This document shows positions 18,401 through 24,907 of a DNA stretch of 64,000 nt, piece by piece. The stretch's first letter is position 1; every line of letters starts with the position of its first letter. The stretch comes from CAYNZP01 sp964401835 (GTDB lineage Bacteria; Planctomycetota; Phycisphaerae; SM23-33). The stretch spans positions 1 to 64,000 of the forward strand of contig CAYNZP010000010.1 of the NCBI GenBank assembly GCA_964401835.1, written 5' to 3'. The notes beneath the pieces are model-generated. The model worked only from the letters and a program-made list of their open reading frames with translations, ran no database searches and was not told where the DNA came from. The translations under genes were made by a program, and so were the position numbers.

Positions 18401-18625
18401 TTACTTTCGCGCGCCATCTATTTTCGTGGGAGTTATCGTCACCCGGTCATCTTTTTGCAAGACATAGTCGCTTGATACAGGTTGACGGTTAACCCTGATA
18501 AGATAATCGCACGTTTCTCCATTAGGAATCTTTTCGGCAAACAGCTGCGACACAGTTGTGCCTCTGTTTACCTCGATATAGTTGGCGAATCCGGCTCCGT
18601 CGTTGTTGATGAAAAGTATACGCAT
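18401..18625 (-). CDS. Small ubiquitin-like beta-grasp protein
   Basis: A 74-residue protein with the length and strand pattern of ubiquitin/ThiS-like beta-grasp folds: MRILFINNDG (strand), VNRGTTVSQLFAEKI (strand then helix), CDYLIRVNRQPVSSDYVL and a final DRVTITPT strand. The chain ends IDGARK. There is no Gly-Gly end; a Gly-Ala followed by two basic residues could be exposed by the JAMM protease two genes downstream. AAGGAG is eight bases before ATG 18625. Position as first gene of the Ubl, E2-RING, JAB, E1 set makes it the likely conjugated modifier. Confidence 0.75.
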   Translation of the reverse strand: MRILFINNDGAGFANYIEVNRGTTVSQLFAEKIPNGETCDYLIRVNRQPVSSDYVLQKDDRVTITPTKIDGARK

Positions 18626-18723
18626 GGTGTTTTCTCCTTATGAAAACGTGATAAAGAAAAGTCAGCGCACACCATATGCGCTGCAGTTTTTAAACAATTT
18701 GAAATTGATGGCGGGAATCAGCT

Positions 18724-19029
18724 TTAGCGGAACAGCTTAGGGGCGATTTCTTTGAGGGGTTTGGGCTGCCAGTACAGGTCGCGTTCAATGGGCAGGCCAA
18801 GTGGGCCACGGATTGATTCCAGCTCTTTTAAACTGAAATACCCAAGCTCTTTTTCAAAGCCGTCTACGAGGCCGAAGAATAAATCCTCGCCATCGAATTC
18901 GGTCACATACCATGTCCATTGGCTCGTTGGAGTAAAGAACTTGACTATTGCTATGGCATCTCCACCTTTGGATTCCTGAGAATACAGGGGAGGGAGTTTC
19001 TTTCTTATTTCTTGTGTCAGTAGTTTCAT
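18724..19029 (-). CDS. DUF2958-family protein
   Basis: A 101-residue protein of the DUF2958 family, seen from LTQEIRKKLPPLYSQE at the N-terminus, VVKFFTP-type and WYVTEFDGEDLFFGLVDG centre, and ELGYFSLKELESIRGPLGLPIERDLYW end. The family is common on plasmids, integrative elements and next to ThiF/JAB gene sets; its activity is unknown. ATG 19029 has GGAG nine bases upstream and gives the usual family length; a longer frame to 19107 overlaps the upstream gene. It precedes the Ubl gene by 98 bp on the same strand. Confidence 0.78.
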   Translation of the reverse strand: MKLLTQEIRKKLPPLYSQESKGGDAIAIVKFFTPTSQWTWYVTEFDGEDLFFGLVDGFEKELGYFSLKELESIRGPLGLPIERDLYWQPKPLKEIAPKLFR

Positions 19030-19093
19030 TTGTTTTATCTCCACAAACAGGTATGGGAATTGTTCTCTAAGAATCCGACCGATTGGAACAGCT

Positions 19094-19678
19094 TCATTGC
19101 TGGCCATTGGTCAGGTCCTTGAGCTGATCAATCAACTTAGATGCATCAGAAAGACTCAGCTCGGAAGGGTTGCAGTCGCATCTGGTCTGGACTTCCTGCT
19201 CGGCCTCAAGGCCCAGCCTCTCGCAAATGGCTTTGACAGCACGCAATTGGGCCTCAGTCGCAGGTCGATTTGCTCCATTTGAGCTATTGGTAAGGCCAAG
19301 TTCTTCATCTACAGCCATTCGGGCCATAGAAAAGAGCTTTTTGATACGTTCGTGCAGCAATTCGGCATCTTCAGCGGCCGAGCTTTCCAATTCCATCTCC
19401 ACATTTACGGCTGCACCGCGCGAGCCGTAGTTGGGTTGGCCTATTTTGCGGTTTATCCCGCAGTTCAATTTAATCATGGCAGTATCTCCTTGTGATTCAA
19501 AAGGTGGGGGCTTATCGCCAATAAACACAGCGGCCAATTCGTCTTTGATCTTTTCACCTTCATCATTCGTATTGCTTTTTTGGGAATTTGGGCCTTTATG
19601 ATTCAATGGCCGCTTCGCCTGGAAAGTGTTCCAAGCCCTTCTTGCAAAATAAGGATTGTGCATTGATTGATAGCGCAT
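19094..19678 (-). CDS. Conserved hypothetical protein of the Ubl gene block
   Basis: Unassigned family, but with two clear conserved parts. The segment starting at Met68 (MIKLNCGINRKIGQPNYGS, then GAAVNVEMELES) resembles a small beta-rich domain that I recall from planctomycete gene sets of this kind. The C-terminal part (ATEAQLRAVKAICERLGLE ... ELSLSDASKLIDQLKDL) is a short helical motif also seen at the ends of phage recombination and single-strand-binding proteins. Two starts are possible: ATG 19678 (GGGAG seven bases upstream, 194 aa) and ATG 19477 (AAGGAG upstream, 127 aa). Both have good ribosome sites, so two products are conceivable. It overlaps the open frame of DUF2958 slightly. Confidence 0.6.
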   Translation of the reverse strand: MRYQSMHNPYFARRAWNTFQAKRPLNHKGPNSQKSNTNDEGEKIKDELAAVFIGDKPPPFESQGDTAMIKLNCGINRKIGQPNYGSRGAAVNVEMELESSAAEDAELLHERIKKLFSMARMAVDEELGLTNSSNGANRPATEAQLRAVKAICERLGLEAEQEVQTRCDCNPSELSLSDASKLIDQLKDLTNGQQ

Positions 19679-19707
19679 GGGATTGCTCCCTTTGTTGATG
19701 GCAGGGA

Positions 19708-19983
19708 CTAAAAAGGCGGTGTTATTAAATCTTGAATTTCATAAAGATTCAGCATCTGCCCCCAGATTTTAGCTGCATTGGTTTTGACCAGCTCGATTCG
19801 ACGCCTGATGATGGCCTTGTCTCTGTGAATCTGTGATTGTTTATTCTCGCTGTGGAGTTTGCCTGCCAGTTGAAGCTCTCCATATCTGCGAACAAGACGG
19901 AGATATTCCAGCATTTGACGTGAATACTTTTCGGATAGTTTTTTGGCTATTTCTTTCTTTGTAGGGATATTTCGTTTACTCAT
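19708..19983 (-). CDS. Small basic helical protein, unknown
   Basis: A 91-residue Lys/Arg-rich protein predicted mostly helical (KKEIAKKLSEKYSRQMLEY, then a long basic helix with repeated RRR). No enzyme motif is visible. ATG 19983 is preceded by a modest ribosome site and lies 17 bp after the upstream gene's stop; the spacing and strand make it part of the same transcription unit. Small coiled, basic proteins in such units may bind nucleic acid, but this is inference only. Confidence 0.5.
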   Translation of the reverse strand: MSKRNIPTKKEIAKKLSEKYSRQMLEYLRLVRRYGELQLAGKLHSENKQSQIHRDKAIIRRRIELVKTNAAKIWGQMLNLYEIQDLITPPF

Positions 19984-20000
19984 ATATTTGAGCCTTTCAT

Positions 20001-20507
20001 TTACACACCCAGGACGGCTTTTCGCTGTTTACGCTGTATCTTCAGCCACTGGGGCCAGAGCTGTGGATAACAATCGTGTAATAGACGCTTTCTCTGGCGG
20101 AATTGCTTTTCCTTGCGTTTACTTCCCGGGCCTTTAAGAAGATGCCTGTTCCATTTTTTCAGCCAGGCCAGGAGCTCCCTGCCTTCCTGCATATCCAGAC
20201 TTGCAGATGTTGGGATAGGCTTTGCCTTCGGTATAAACGGCTTGGTGGCTGGTTTGGGTGAACGTCTCTTTTTAGCAGGACGGACTGTCCTCGGTGGAGC
20301 ATGTCTGGTCGGGAGAATTGGGCCAAGGATTCTGGTGGCTTCATTGGCCGTCGAACACATGCCCAGCCCAAGAGGTTTAGGAGAACTTGTAATACGTAAT
20401 GTTCCAACATGGCATTTTGGGTCTTGGGCGAGCTTTTCCAGCTCCAGCTTCTGGGTGAATCGAAGCTCTGTTACAACTTCATCTATAGGAATCGTTTCTG
20501 GTGGCAT
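20001..20507 (-). CDS. Basic, Pro/Lys-rich protein of unknown function
   Basis: A 168-residue protein, unrecognised. The N-terminal 60 residues contain a possible globular part (VVTELRFTQKLELEKLAQD, HVGTLRIT); residues about 68-105 are a low-complexity Pro/Lys/Arg linker; the C-terminal 60 residues are very basic with KRKEKQFRQRKRLLHD and several Trp. That composition would suit RNA or DNA binding. ATG 20507 lies just after a hairpin/T-tract (20530-20566) that would end the RNA gene upstream, with GGCGGTGA as the ribosome site. The adjacency to a structured RNA makes an RNA-binding role worth testing. Confidence 0.5.
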   Translation of the reverse strand: MPPETIPIDEVVTELRFTQKLELEKLAQDPKCHVGTLRITSSPKPLGLGMCSTANEATRILGPILPTRHAPPRTVRPAKKRRSPKPATKPFIPKAKPIPTSASLDMQEGRELLAWLKKWNRHLLKGPGSKRKEKQFRQRKRLLHDCYPQLWPQWLKIQRKQRKAVLGV

Positions 20508-20529
20508 ATTTCACCGCCTTTCAGGTTAC

Positions 20530-20566
20530 AAAAAAGGATGCGGGCAAATTTCTTCATCCACATCCT
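20530..20566 (-). terminator. Terminator-like hairpin at the 3' end of the candidate RNA
   Basis: On the minus strand AGGATG (20566-20561) pairs with CATCCT (20540-20535), and the 3' arm runs into a T-tract (20535-20530). The long loop weakens it, but it marks a natural 3' end for a transcript coming from 21040. Confidence 0.4.
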
Positions 20567-21040
20567 GGACATCTATATTAAACTCCGCCACGGTTCGCCA
20601 TTTCACAAGACCGCTCTGTCTCCAGCATCTAGATGATCGCGCTTGCCAGCGGAGTAAGGGAATCGATGCTTGATGATGGGTTATCCCTACGTCCCCAACT
20701 GTACGGGATACAGCTAAGGAATCGCACCGGCTTGCCGTCGCTGCATTATGGTTGCCTCCACCTATGCAGCCGGATTCACGCTGAATCGCCGGAAAAGCGT
20801 TTTCTGGTCAGCCGTCTCTAAGACACGTTGCCCTAAGTGGGATTGGAATTGTACCAATAGCCGCGAGGGACGTTTCCCAGTCGTACCGCCAGGCCGAAGC
20901 ACAAGGATTCACGCTGGCAAGGTCGACCAATATAGGCAGGACCGGCCAGCTACCGTAAGCTCCACGTGGACCGCTCTTGTACGTAGCACCTTGGGCCTAT
21001 GGCTTTATAGTGCTTACTGTCCACGCTTGATGCAATAAAA
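20567..21040 (-). ncRNA. Candidate large structured non-coding RNA (about 470 nt)
   Basis: This stretch has no credible reading frame on the minus strand and lies between two terminators in a run of minus-strand genes. It is full of complementary segments: GUGGAC (21024-21019) with GUCCAC (20971-20966) and GUAAGC (21017-21012) with GCUUAC (20960-20955), which interleave as a pseudoknot; GCCAG with CTGGC around 20920 and 20890; a GATTC/GAATC hairpin with a CCG/CGG base at 20770-20792; GUCU-UAG-AGAC near 20813-20823; and an ACTCCGC/GCGGAGT long-range stem (20655-20649 with 20588-20582). The 12-mer GGATTCACGCTG occurs exactly at 20772-20783 and 20905-20916 (plus-strand reading). I do not recognise the RNA class; ends are approximate. 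Confidence 0.5.
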
Positions 21041-21077
21041 CTACAAAAAGCACGCAACGGCTTTCACCGCTGCGCAC
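21041..21077 (-). terminator. Rho-independent terminator of the 21085-21615 gene
   Basis: An 11-bp stem (21077-21067 with 21060-21050, allowing G-U pairs) with loop TGAAAG is followed on the minus strand by TTTTTGTAG. It begins eight bases after the stop codon, so it should end the transcript of the upstream gene before the structured RNA. Confidence 0.75.
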
Positions 21078-21084
21078 TGGCAGG

Positions 21085-21615
21085 CTAGAATCTAACTTTC
21101 ATTTTCATGCGCCTTGCTGCTGTCAAATTGAGACCCAAGAACATATGACAGGCACTGCTGAGTGAATTGGGAAAAGTATTGTTTTGGCTATCTTCACCCC
21201 ATACGTCCGCTCTGTGCTCGCGGATTGTGCGGATTGCGGCCGCTAGCCTTTGATGGCCGCTGTCTGCAATAAAGGCACTGACAGCCGCTATTTCACGCTC
21301 ACGGGCCTTTTTTGTGCCTTCTGATACTTCTGCGCTCGCCTCTGTAATCCATTTCTCCAATTCTTGCGACACTCTGCGGGCAAAATGCGGCTGTTCGAGA
21401 ATGTCCGCAAGGTCGGTCGGTTTGAAACTGTCGAACTTCAAACCAAAAGCGGACTTGATAAGTTTTCCGAATCTCGCACTGGCTCCACCATGCTTAAGAC
21501 CAAGCACGCACGCTGTAAGCATGTCTCGCGCTTCTTTTAACTCACGTGCTCTTACATCAGGTTGATTTTGCTCCGCGCTTTGCGCACCGGTAGCATCTGC
21601 AATTTCTGTTTGCAT
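21085..21615 (-). CDS. Unknown alpha-helical protein
   Basis: A 176-residue protein I do not recognise. It appears all-helical and hydrophilic: ARELKEARDMLTACVLGLKHG, FGKLIKSAFGLKF, a KPTDLADILEQPHFARRVSQ segment, then KKAREREIAAVSAFIADSGH and HMFLGLNLTAARRMKMKVRF. No signal peptide or membrane segment. AAGGAG lies seven bases before ATG 21615 and a strong terminator follows the stop, so it is a single-gene transcript at the head of the minus-strand block. It could be a small adaptor or a phage/element-specific protein. Confidence 0.6.
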   Translation of the reverse strand: MQTEIADATGAQSAEQNQPDVRARELKEARDMLTACVLGLKHGGASARFGKLIKSAFGLKFDSFKPTDLADILEQPHFARRVSQELEKWITEASAEVSEGTKKAREREIAAVSAFIADSGHQRLAAAIRTIREHRADVWGEDSQNNTFPNSLSSACHMFLGLNLTAARRMKMKVRF

Positions 21616-21887
21616 GGTATTACTCCTTAAAGAATGCGTTTTTATTGCACCAGCAGCTACACACTACTGGCCGTATTGCATTGATAACTTGCTTTCTGTA
21701 AAAGAAGCAACGGGGCGGAAAAAGCTTTTGCATAGGGGGGCGGGCTTAGACATCCCAGAGAAGGTAATCGCCCTCAGCGGACTATGGGTTACTCCCAAGG
21801 CAACGAGCGGGCCAAATGAAGAGCTGATGGGGTTGGGGGGCCTAATAATTTCCCAGGCATGAATTGGTATCAAAAGATCGTTAAGTC

Positions 21888-21928
21888 AAAAAAAAATCCA
21901 GGCCCTTTTTTATTGAGCCTTGGATTTT
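21888..21928 (-). terminator. Intrinsic terminator of the J-domain gene
   Basis: On the minus strand AAAATCCAAGGC (21928-21917) pairs with GCCTGGATTTT (one bulged base) and runs into nine T (21896-21888). It lies about 65 bp past the J-domain stop. The remaining bases of the 379-bp stretch 21616-21994 contain no gene I can support. Confidence 0.75.
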
Positions 21929-21994
21929 AACTATTTGAGGTTTTGGGCGTTCTTGTAAGTTTACTTTAATCGCCAGATGCTAAATTTTCTTAAG

Positions 21995-22729
21995 CTAAGT
22001 GAGATCTACCTCCAATAAATGCTCTACATAATCTTCCCCTGTTTGGAATACACCATTGATTATATAGCGACAGAAGTACTTTGAACGAGGTCGTAGCGGT
22101 GGGAATAAAAGAATTCCGTCAATTCTACTTTTGGGAGCAATGAAATCATTGTGTATATTATAATTCCCGTCTTCTCCTACCCAATAAAAAGAGCTATCAC
22201 TGGGTGAATATTGATAACCACGATCATCGATAAGATAGCTTATTGGGCCAGGACAAAAACATGTTACAGACTGACTGGTTTGATTAAACACAACAATAAA
22301 AAGTGCTGACTTTACGCTAGGTTGCTCATCGTCTGAAAAAGTTTGAAGGTAGTGAGAGTAATTTATTCCTCGAATTCCGATAGCTAATGAAGAACCGGCT
22401 GTATACTTACGATCAAATACGACTAATGACGAATTTTCCTCCACGATTTCTTGAAGAGCCTGTTGTAATTCGTCATCGTTGAAAAGGATGTCCTCAATAT
22501 TCTCAAAATCCATTGGTTTAAATTGGTTTTCTTTCGGTTCTGACTGATTATTGAGAAATTCTGCGGCCTCAACAACCTCTCTAGTTAGTCGAGTGAAAAT
22601 CGCAGCTTGGTCACCTGGGTGATTGTCTGGATGCAGTGCTTTCAGCAGGTTTCGCTTGGCATCTTTGACTTCAATCGCGGTGAACTCCCCTGATAAGCCG
22701 AGTACTTCTAATGCCTTTTCAACGTCCAT
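21995..22729 (-). CDS. J-domain (DnaJ-like) protein with unknown C-terminal domain
   Basis: Residues 1-65 form a J domain (ALEVLGLSGEFTAIEVKDAK, then the HPD motif in LLKALHPDNHPGD), which in known proteins stimulates the ATPase of an Hsp70 partner. The C-terminal 150 residues (from about 95) are beta-rich with several aromatic and Cys residues (SVTCFCPGPISYLID, RSKYFCRYIINGVFQTGEDY) and are not recognised. No zinc-finger or DnaJ C-terminal repeats are present, so it is a specialised J protein. ATG 22729 is preferred over TTG 22735; it overlaps the end of the PEP-CTERM gene by 11 bp, implying coupling. Confidence 0.7.
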   Translation of the reverse strand: MDVEKALEVLGLSGEFTAIEVKDAKRNLLKALHPDNHPGDQAAIFTRLTREVVEAAEFLNNQSEPKENQFKPMDFENIEDILFNDDELQQALQEIVEENSSLVVFDRKYTAGSSLAIGIRGINYSHYLQTFSDDEQPSVKSALFIVVFNQTSQSVTCFCPGPISYLIDDRGYQYSPSDSSFYWVGEDGNYNIHNDFIAPKSRIDGILLFPPLRPRSKYFCRYIINGVFQTGEDYVEHLLEVDLT

Positions 22730-23864
22730 TTTCAATACCTTTTATAAAATCAGAATATCCAGTCGAATAAAATTTCCGTCTCCGTATAAGAGCCAAGCCT
22801 CCGAATGAAAGCATAACCAACGTTGCCGGTTCCGGAACAATCACAGGGTCATAAGCCAGCCAAATGTTGTTATCCTCACCAACATAGGATATGACTGGAT
22901 TGCCTTCATAGTCGTACTCGAGGCCGACGGTGCCCGCTAGTGGCTCAATTCCTTCGAGAGAAGGGAAAGTTGGCCCCTGATATTCTAAAATATCAACTGT
23001 GGGTACTTCTACGGCCGTCCAGTCGCTGCCATTACCGGTAAAGGCGTAATAGAGCTTTGGATTGCCCATTCCGTCATCTGAGACATAGGCCGTGCCAATC
23101 GTTCCGTTGCCATCAGTGGCGATGGGCAATACGCCTTGGATATTTTGAGCATTAGGCAGCCCGGTTTGATTCCATAGCCCTGTACGCACATTAAAATCGC
23201 AGGCAATGCCATTCATGCCATCGTATGCAACGAAAACTGGACTATCATGCGAATCGAAGATTAGAGCTGGTTGCTGGGGCATGTAAGGAATGCCACCGAT
23301 CCCCCAGCCCTGCGTCCAACCGCCGGTAAGGCTGCTGTAGTGATAATATTCACCAGCTGTTATTACACCGACTTCACCGCTGCTCGAAACCGCCAATGAA
23401 GTATTGTTTGCATCATAATTCTGGATTGAAGGCAGCGAATACCAGGCCCCGTTATCGCGATAGCTGATACCGCCCAAATCCGCCTTCCAGAGTCTTCCCT
23501 GGCTGTCAAAGGTCATGTAATTGGCCTGTATGGACGCCGGGCCGTATTGATTAAGGACTATGCCGCTACCGAAACTGTCCCATGCAGCAACTTCACCTGT
23601 TGAGCTGCTGGCCGCTCGAATGGTGGAAGGTTCAAGGAGAGTGTTATTTGTGATTTCATACCAGCCCGTTGGATACATGACCGCAGCCTGATCGCCTGAG
23701 AAAATGACGGGCCAGGTGTTGCCGCTTCTCATCCCCAAGGCAGAACCAGCAGGGCCATTTGCTTGGATCTCTGTATTTTGGAAATACCAAGCAAGATCAG
23801 CCATAGCATTGCAGGTTAACAGAGAAATCAGAACAACCGCCGTCAGGATCGTCTTTTTAAACAT
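22719..23864 (-). CDS. PEP-CTERM exported protein with beta-propeller-like repeats
   Basis: Secreted, probably cell-surface protein (381 aa). An N-terminal signal peptide (KKTILTAVVLISLLTCNAMA) starts it. The body consists of repeated blades of the type W-x-S-...-aldSxxxPvxay (for example ALIFDSHDSPVFVAY, MTFDSQGRLWKA), compatible with a beta-propeller. Near the C-terminus is a PEP-CTERM signal: VPEPATLVMLSFGGLALIRRRK, a sorting tag processed by exosortase. Unusually, 18 residues (FYSTGYSDF...) follow the basic RRRK end, where the tag normally is almost terminal. The ribosome site AAAGGGG precedes ATG 23864. It is followed by the overlapping J-domain gene. Confidence 0.85.
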   Translation of the reverse strand: MFKKTILTAVVLISLLTCNAMADLAWYFQNTEIQANGPAGSALGMRSGNTWPVIFSGDQAAVMYPTGWYEITNNTLLEPSTIRAASSSTGEVAAWDSFGSGIVLNQYGPASIQANYMTFDSQGRLWKADLGGISYRDNGAWYSLPSIQNYDANNTSLAVSSSGEVGVITAGEYYHYSSLTGGWTQGWGIGGIPYMPQQPALIFDSHDSPVFVAYDGMNGIACDFNVRTGLWNQTGLPNAQNIQGVLPIATDGNGTIGTAYVSDDGMGNPKLYYAFTGNGSDWTAVEVPTVDILEYQGPTFPSLEGIEPLAGTVGLEYDYEGNPVISYVGEDNNIWLAYDPVIVPEPATLVMLSFGGLALIRRRKFYSTGYSDFIKGIENGR

Positions 23865-23903
23865 TTCTTACCCCTTTCTTCAATTGAGCCAAATAAGCCA
23901 AAA

Positions 23904-23930
23904 GTCGACACACGTCGACATATAGTCGTC
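23904..23930 (-). promoter_or_regulatory. Direct GTCGACA repeats upstream of the PEP-CTERM gene
   Basis: GTCGACA occurs at 23904-23910 and 23914-23920 with a related GTCGTC at 23925-23930, so the copies are spaced by about one helical turn. They lie 40-66 bp upstream of ATG 23864, the place expected for a regulator binding array. Confidence 0.4.
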
Positions 23931-24002
23931 TTGGAAAGTGCCTGAAGAAGCGTGAAGTGATCGTGTACCCCCAAATACAAAAAGGGACCGCCGATTACTA
24001 TC

Positions 24003-24119
24003 TTGACGGAGAGCCTGCGACAGCTCGCACACAAGAATTCACCGACGGGTCCCATATCATTGGGACCCGCTTCGCGTTCATCATTGTGTGCATTCGTAAA
24101 CGTCGCAGTTTTCCGTCAA
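24003..24119. repeat. Long imperfect inverted repeat / structured element
   Basis: Four nested complementary pairs in perfect order: TTGACGGA (24003-24010) with TCCGTCAA (24112-24119), CTGCGAC (24015-24021) with GTCGCAG (24102-24108), GCACACAA (24027-24034) with TTGTGTGC (24084-24091), and CGGGTCCCA (24046-24054) with TGGGACCCG (24061-24069), loop six bases. It could be a 117-nt RNA hairpin, a cruciform, or the remains of a small miniature element. It lies about 140 bp upstream of the PEP-CTERM gene start. Confidence 0.7.
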
Positions 24120-24907
24120 CACAACGCTTGGCCAGGCCAAATTTCAATTGTCAACATACTATCTTACATTAGCCTAACATATCCGACAAGTGGCTTTAAC
24201 GCATATATTTGGGGATGGGGGCCAAAATGTGTTTTGGGGATTGGCTAGAGCTTGGTATGCCAGCCCCTGGGGGCCAGGAACTGCTAGCCTAATGAAAGAC
24301 AATACCAAACGATGTATGCACTAATTAAAAGGCCTAGAGTGATCCATTTCCAATAACCCCAAGGTTGCTTGCTCAGAAGTATTACCCTTAATTAACATCT
24401 TCATTCTGGATAAAATTGAAGGTTCCGCATCTTGAAAAAACCATAATGTTACGGTTAACTGTAACCGAAATTCTTTCATCACAAACACCTTTGTAATTTC
24501 AATAACTATTGATAAATACTAGGGATAGAGCGAAATAACCTACTGGAATCCTTTATTAAATTTTAGTTCAGTGTTAGTTTGACAATAATCAGATAAGTGC
24601 TTGTAATAAAGTTGGTTAGATAATTAGGGCGGTCAGATTAGGCAATGCAAGATTGTCAATAGCGGCAATCTGCATAACCTCTTGCCATAAAGATAGTTAA
24701 GTAATATAAAGGAGGAAATGTACCTGGTCGGGAGGCAACGAACGGCTTTTAGCCGTTCATGCAACATATATAGCCCAGTATTAGGTCAATGCAGCGTCAG
24801 GAGGGAAGAATGCTGAACTTTTATCAATTGCTTACTACTTAACTCCTTTAATCGAGCAAACCGCCTTTTTTTTTCTACGGATCTGCAAATAACAAAGTTA
24901 GCATCAT
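24120..24907. other. Non-coding stretch with minor hairpins
   Basis: No reading frame here looks like a gene. I see a GGCTAG/CTAGCC pair at 24243-24289 enclosing a CCCCTGGGG palindrome, and an 8-bp stem GAACGGCT/AGCCGTTC at 24740-24758 with a three-base loop. An AGGAGG at about 24710 is not followed by a sustained frame. Confidence 0.5.

Noticed and set aside
20650..20760. Cobalamin-riboswitch-like words on the minus strand (CCGGTGCGATTCC, then AGCTG, CCCG, ACAGT)
   Set aside because: The required GGGAA box and the GCCACTG core are absent, the ordering deviates, and the adjoining genes have no link to B12. Similar GTGAATCC words recur elsewhere in the same RNA, so they belong to its own structure.
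20748..21038. 96-residue plus-strand open frame inside the structured RNA region
   Set aside because: Wrong strand for the gene block, no ribosome site, odd composition, and it covers the paired segments; better explained as chance.
24740..24758. GAACGGCT/AGCCGTTC hairpin as a terminator
   Set aside because: Not followed by a T-run and no gene ends near it.
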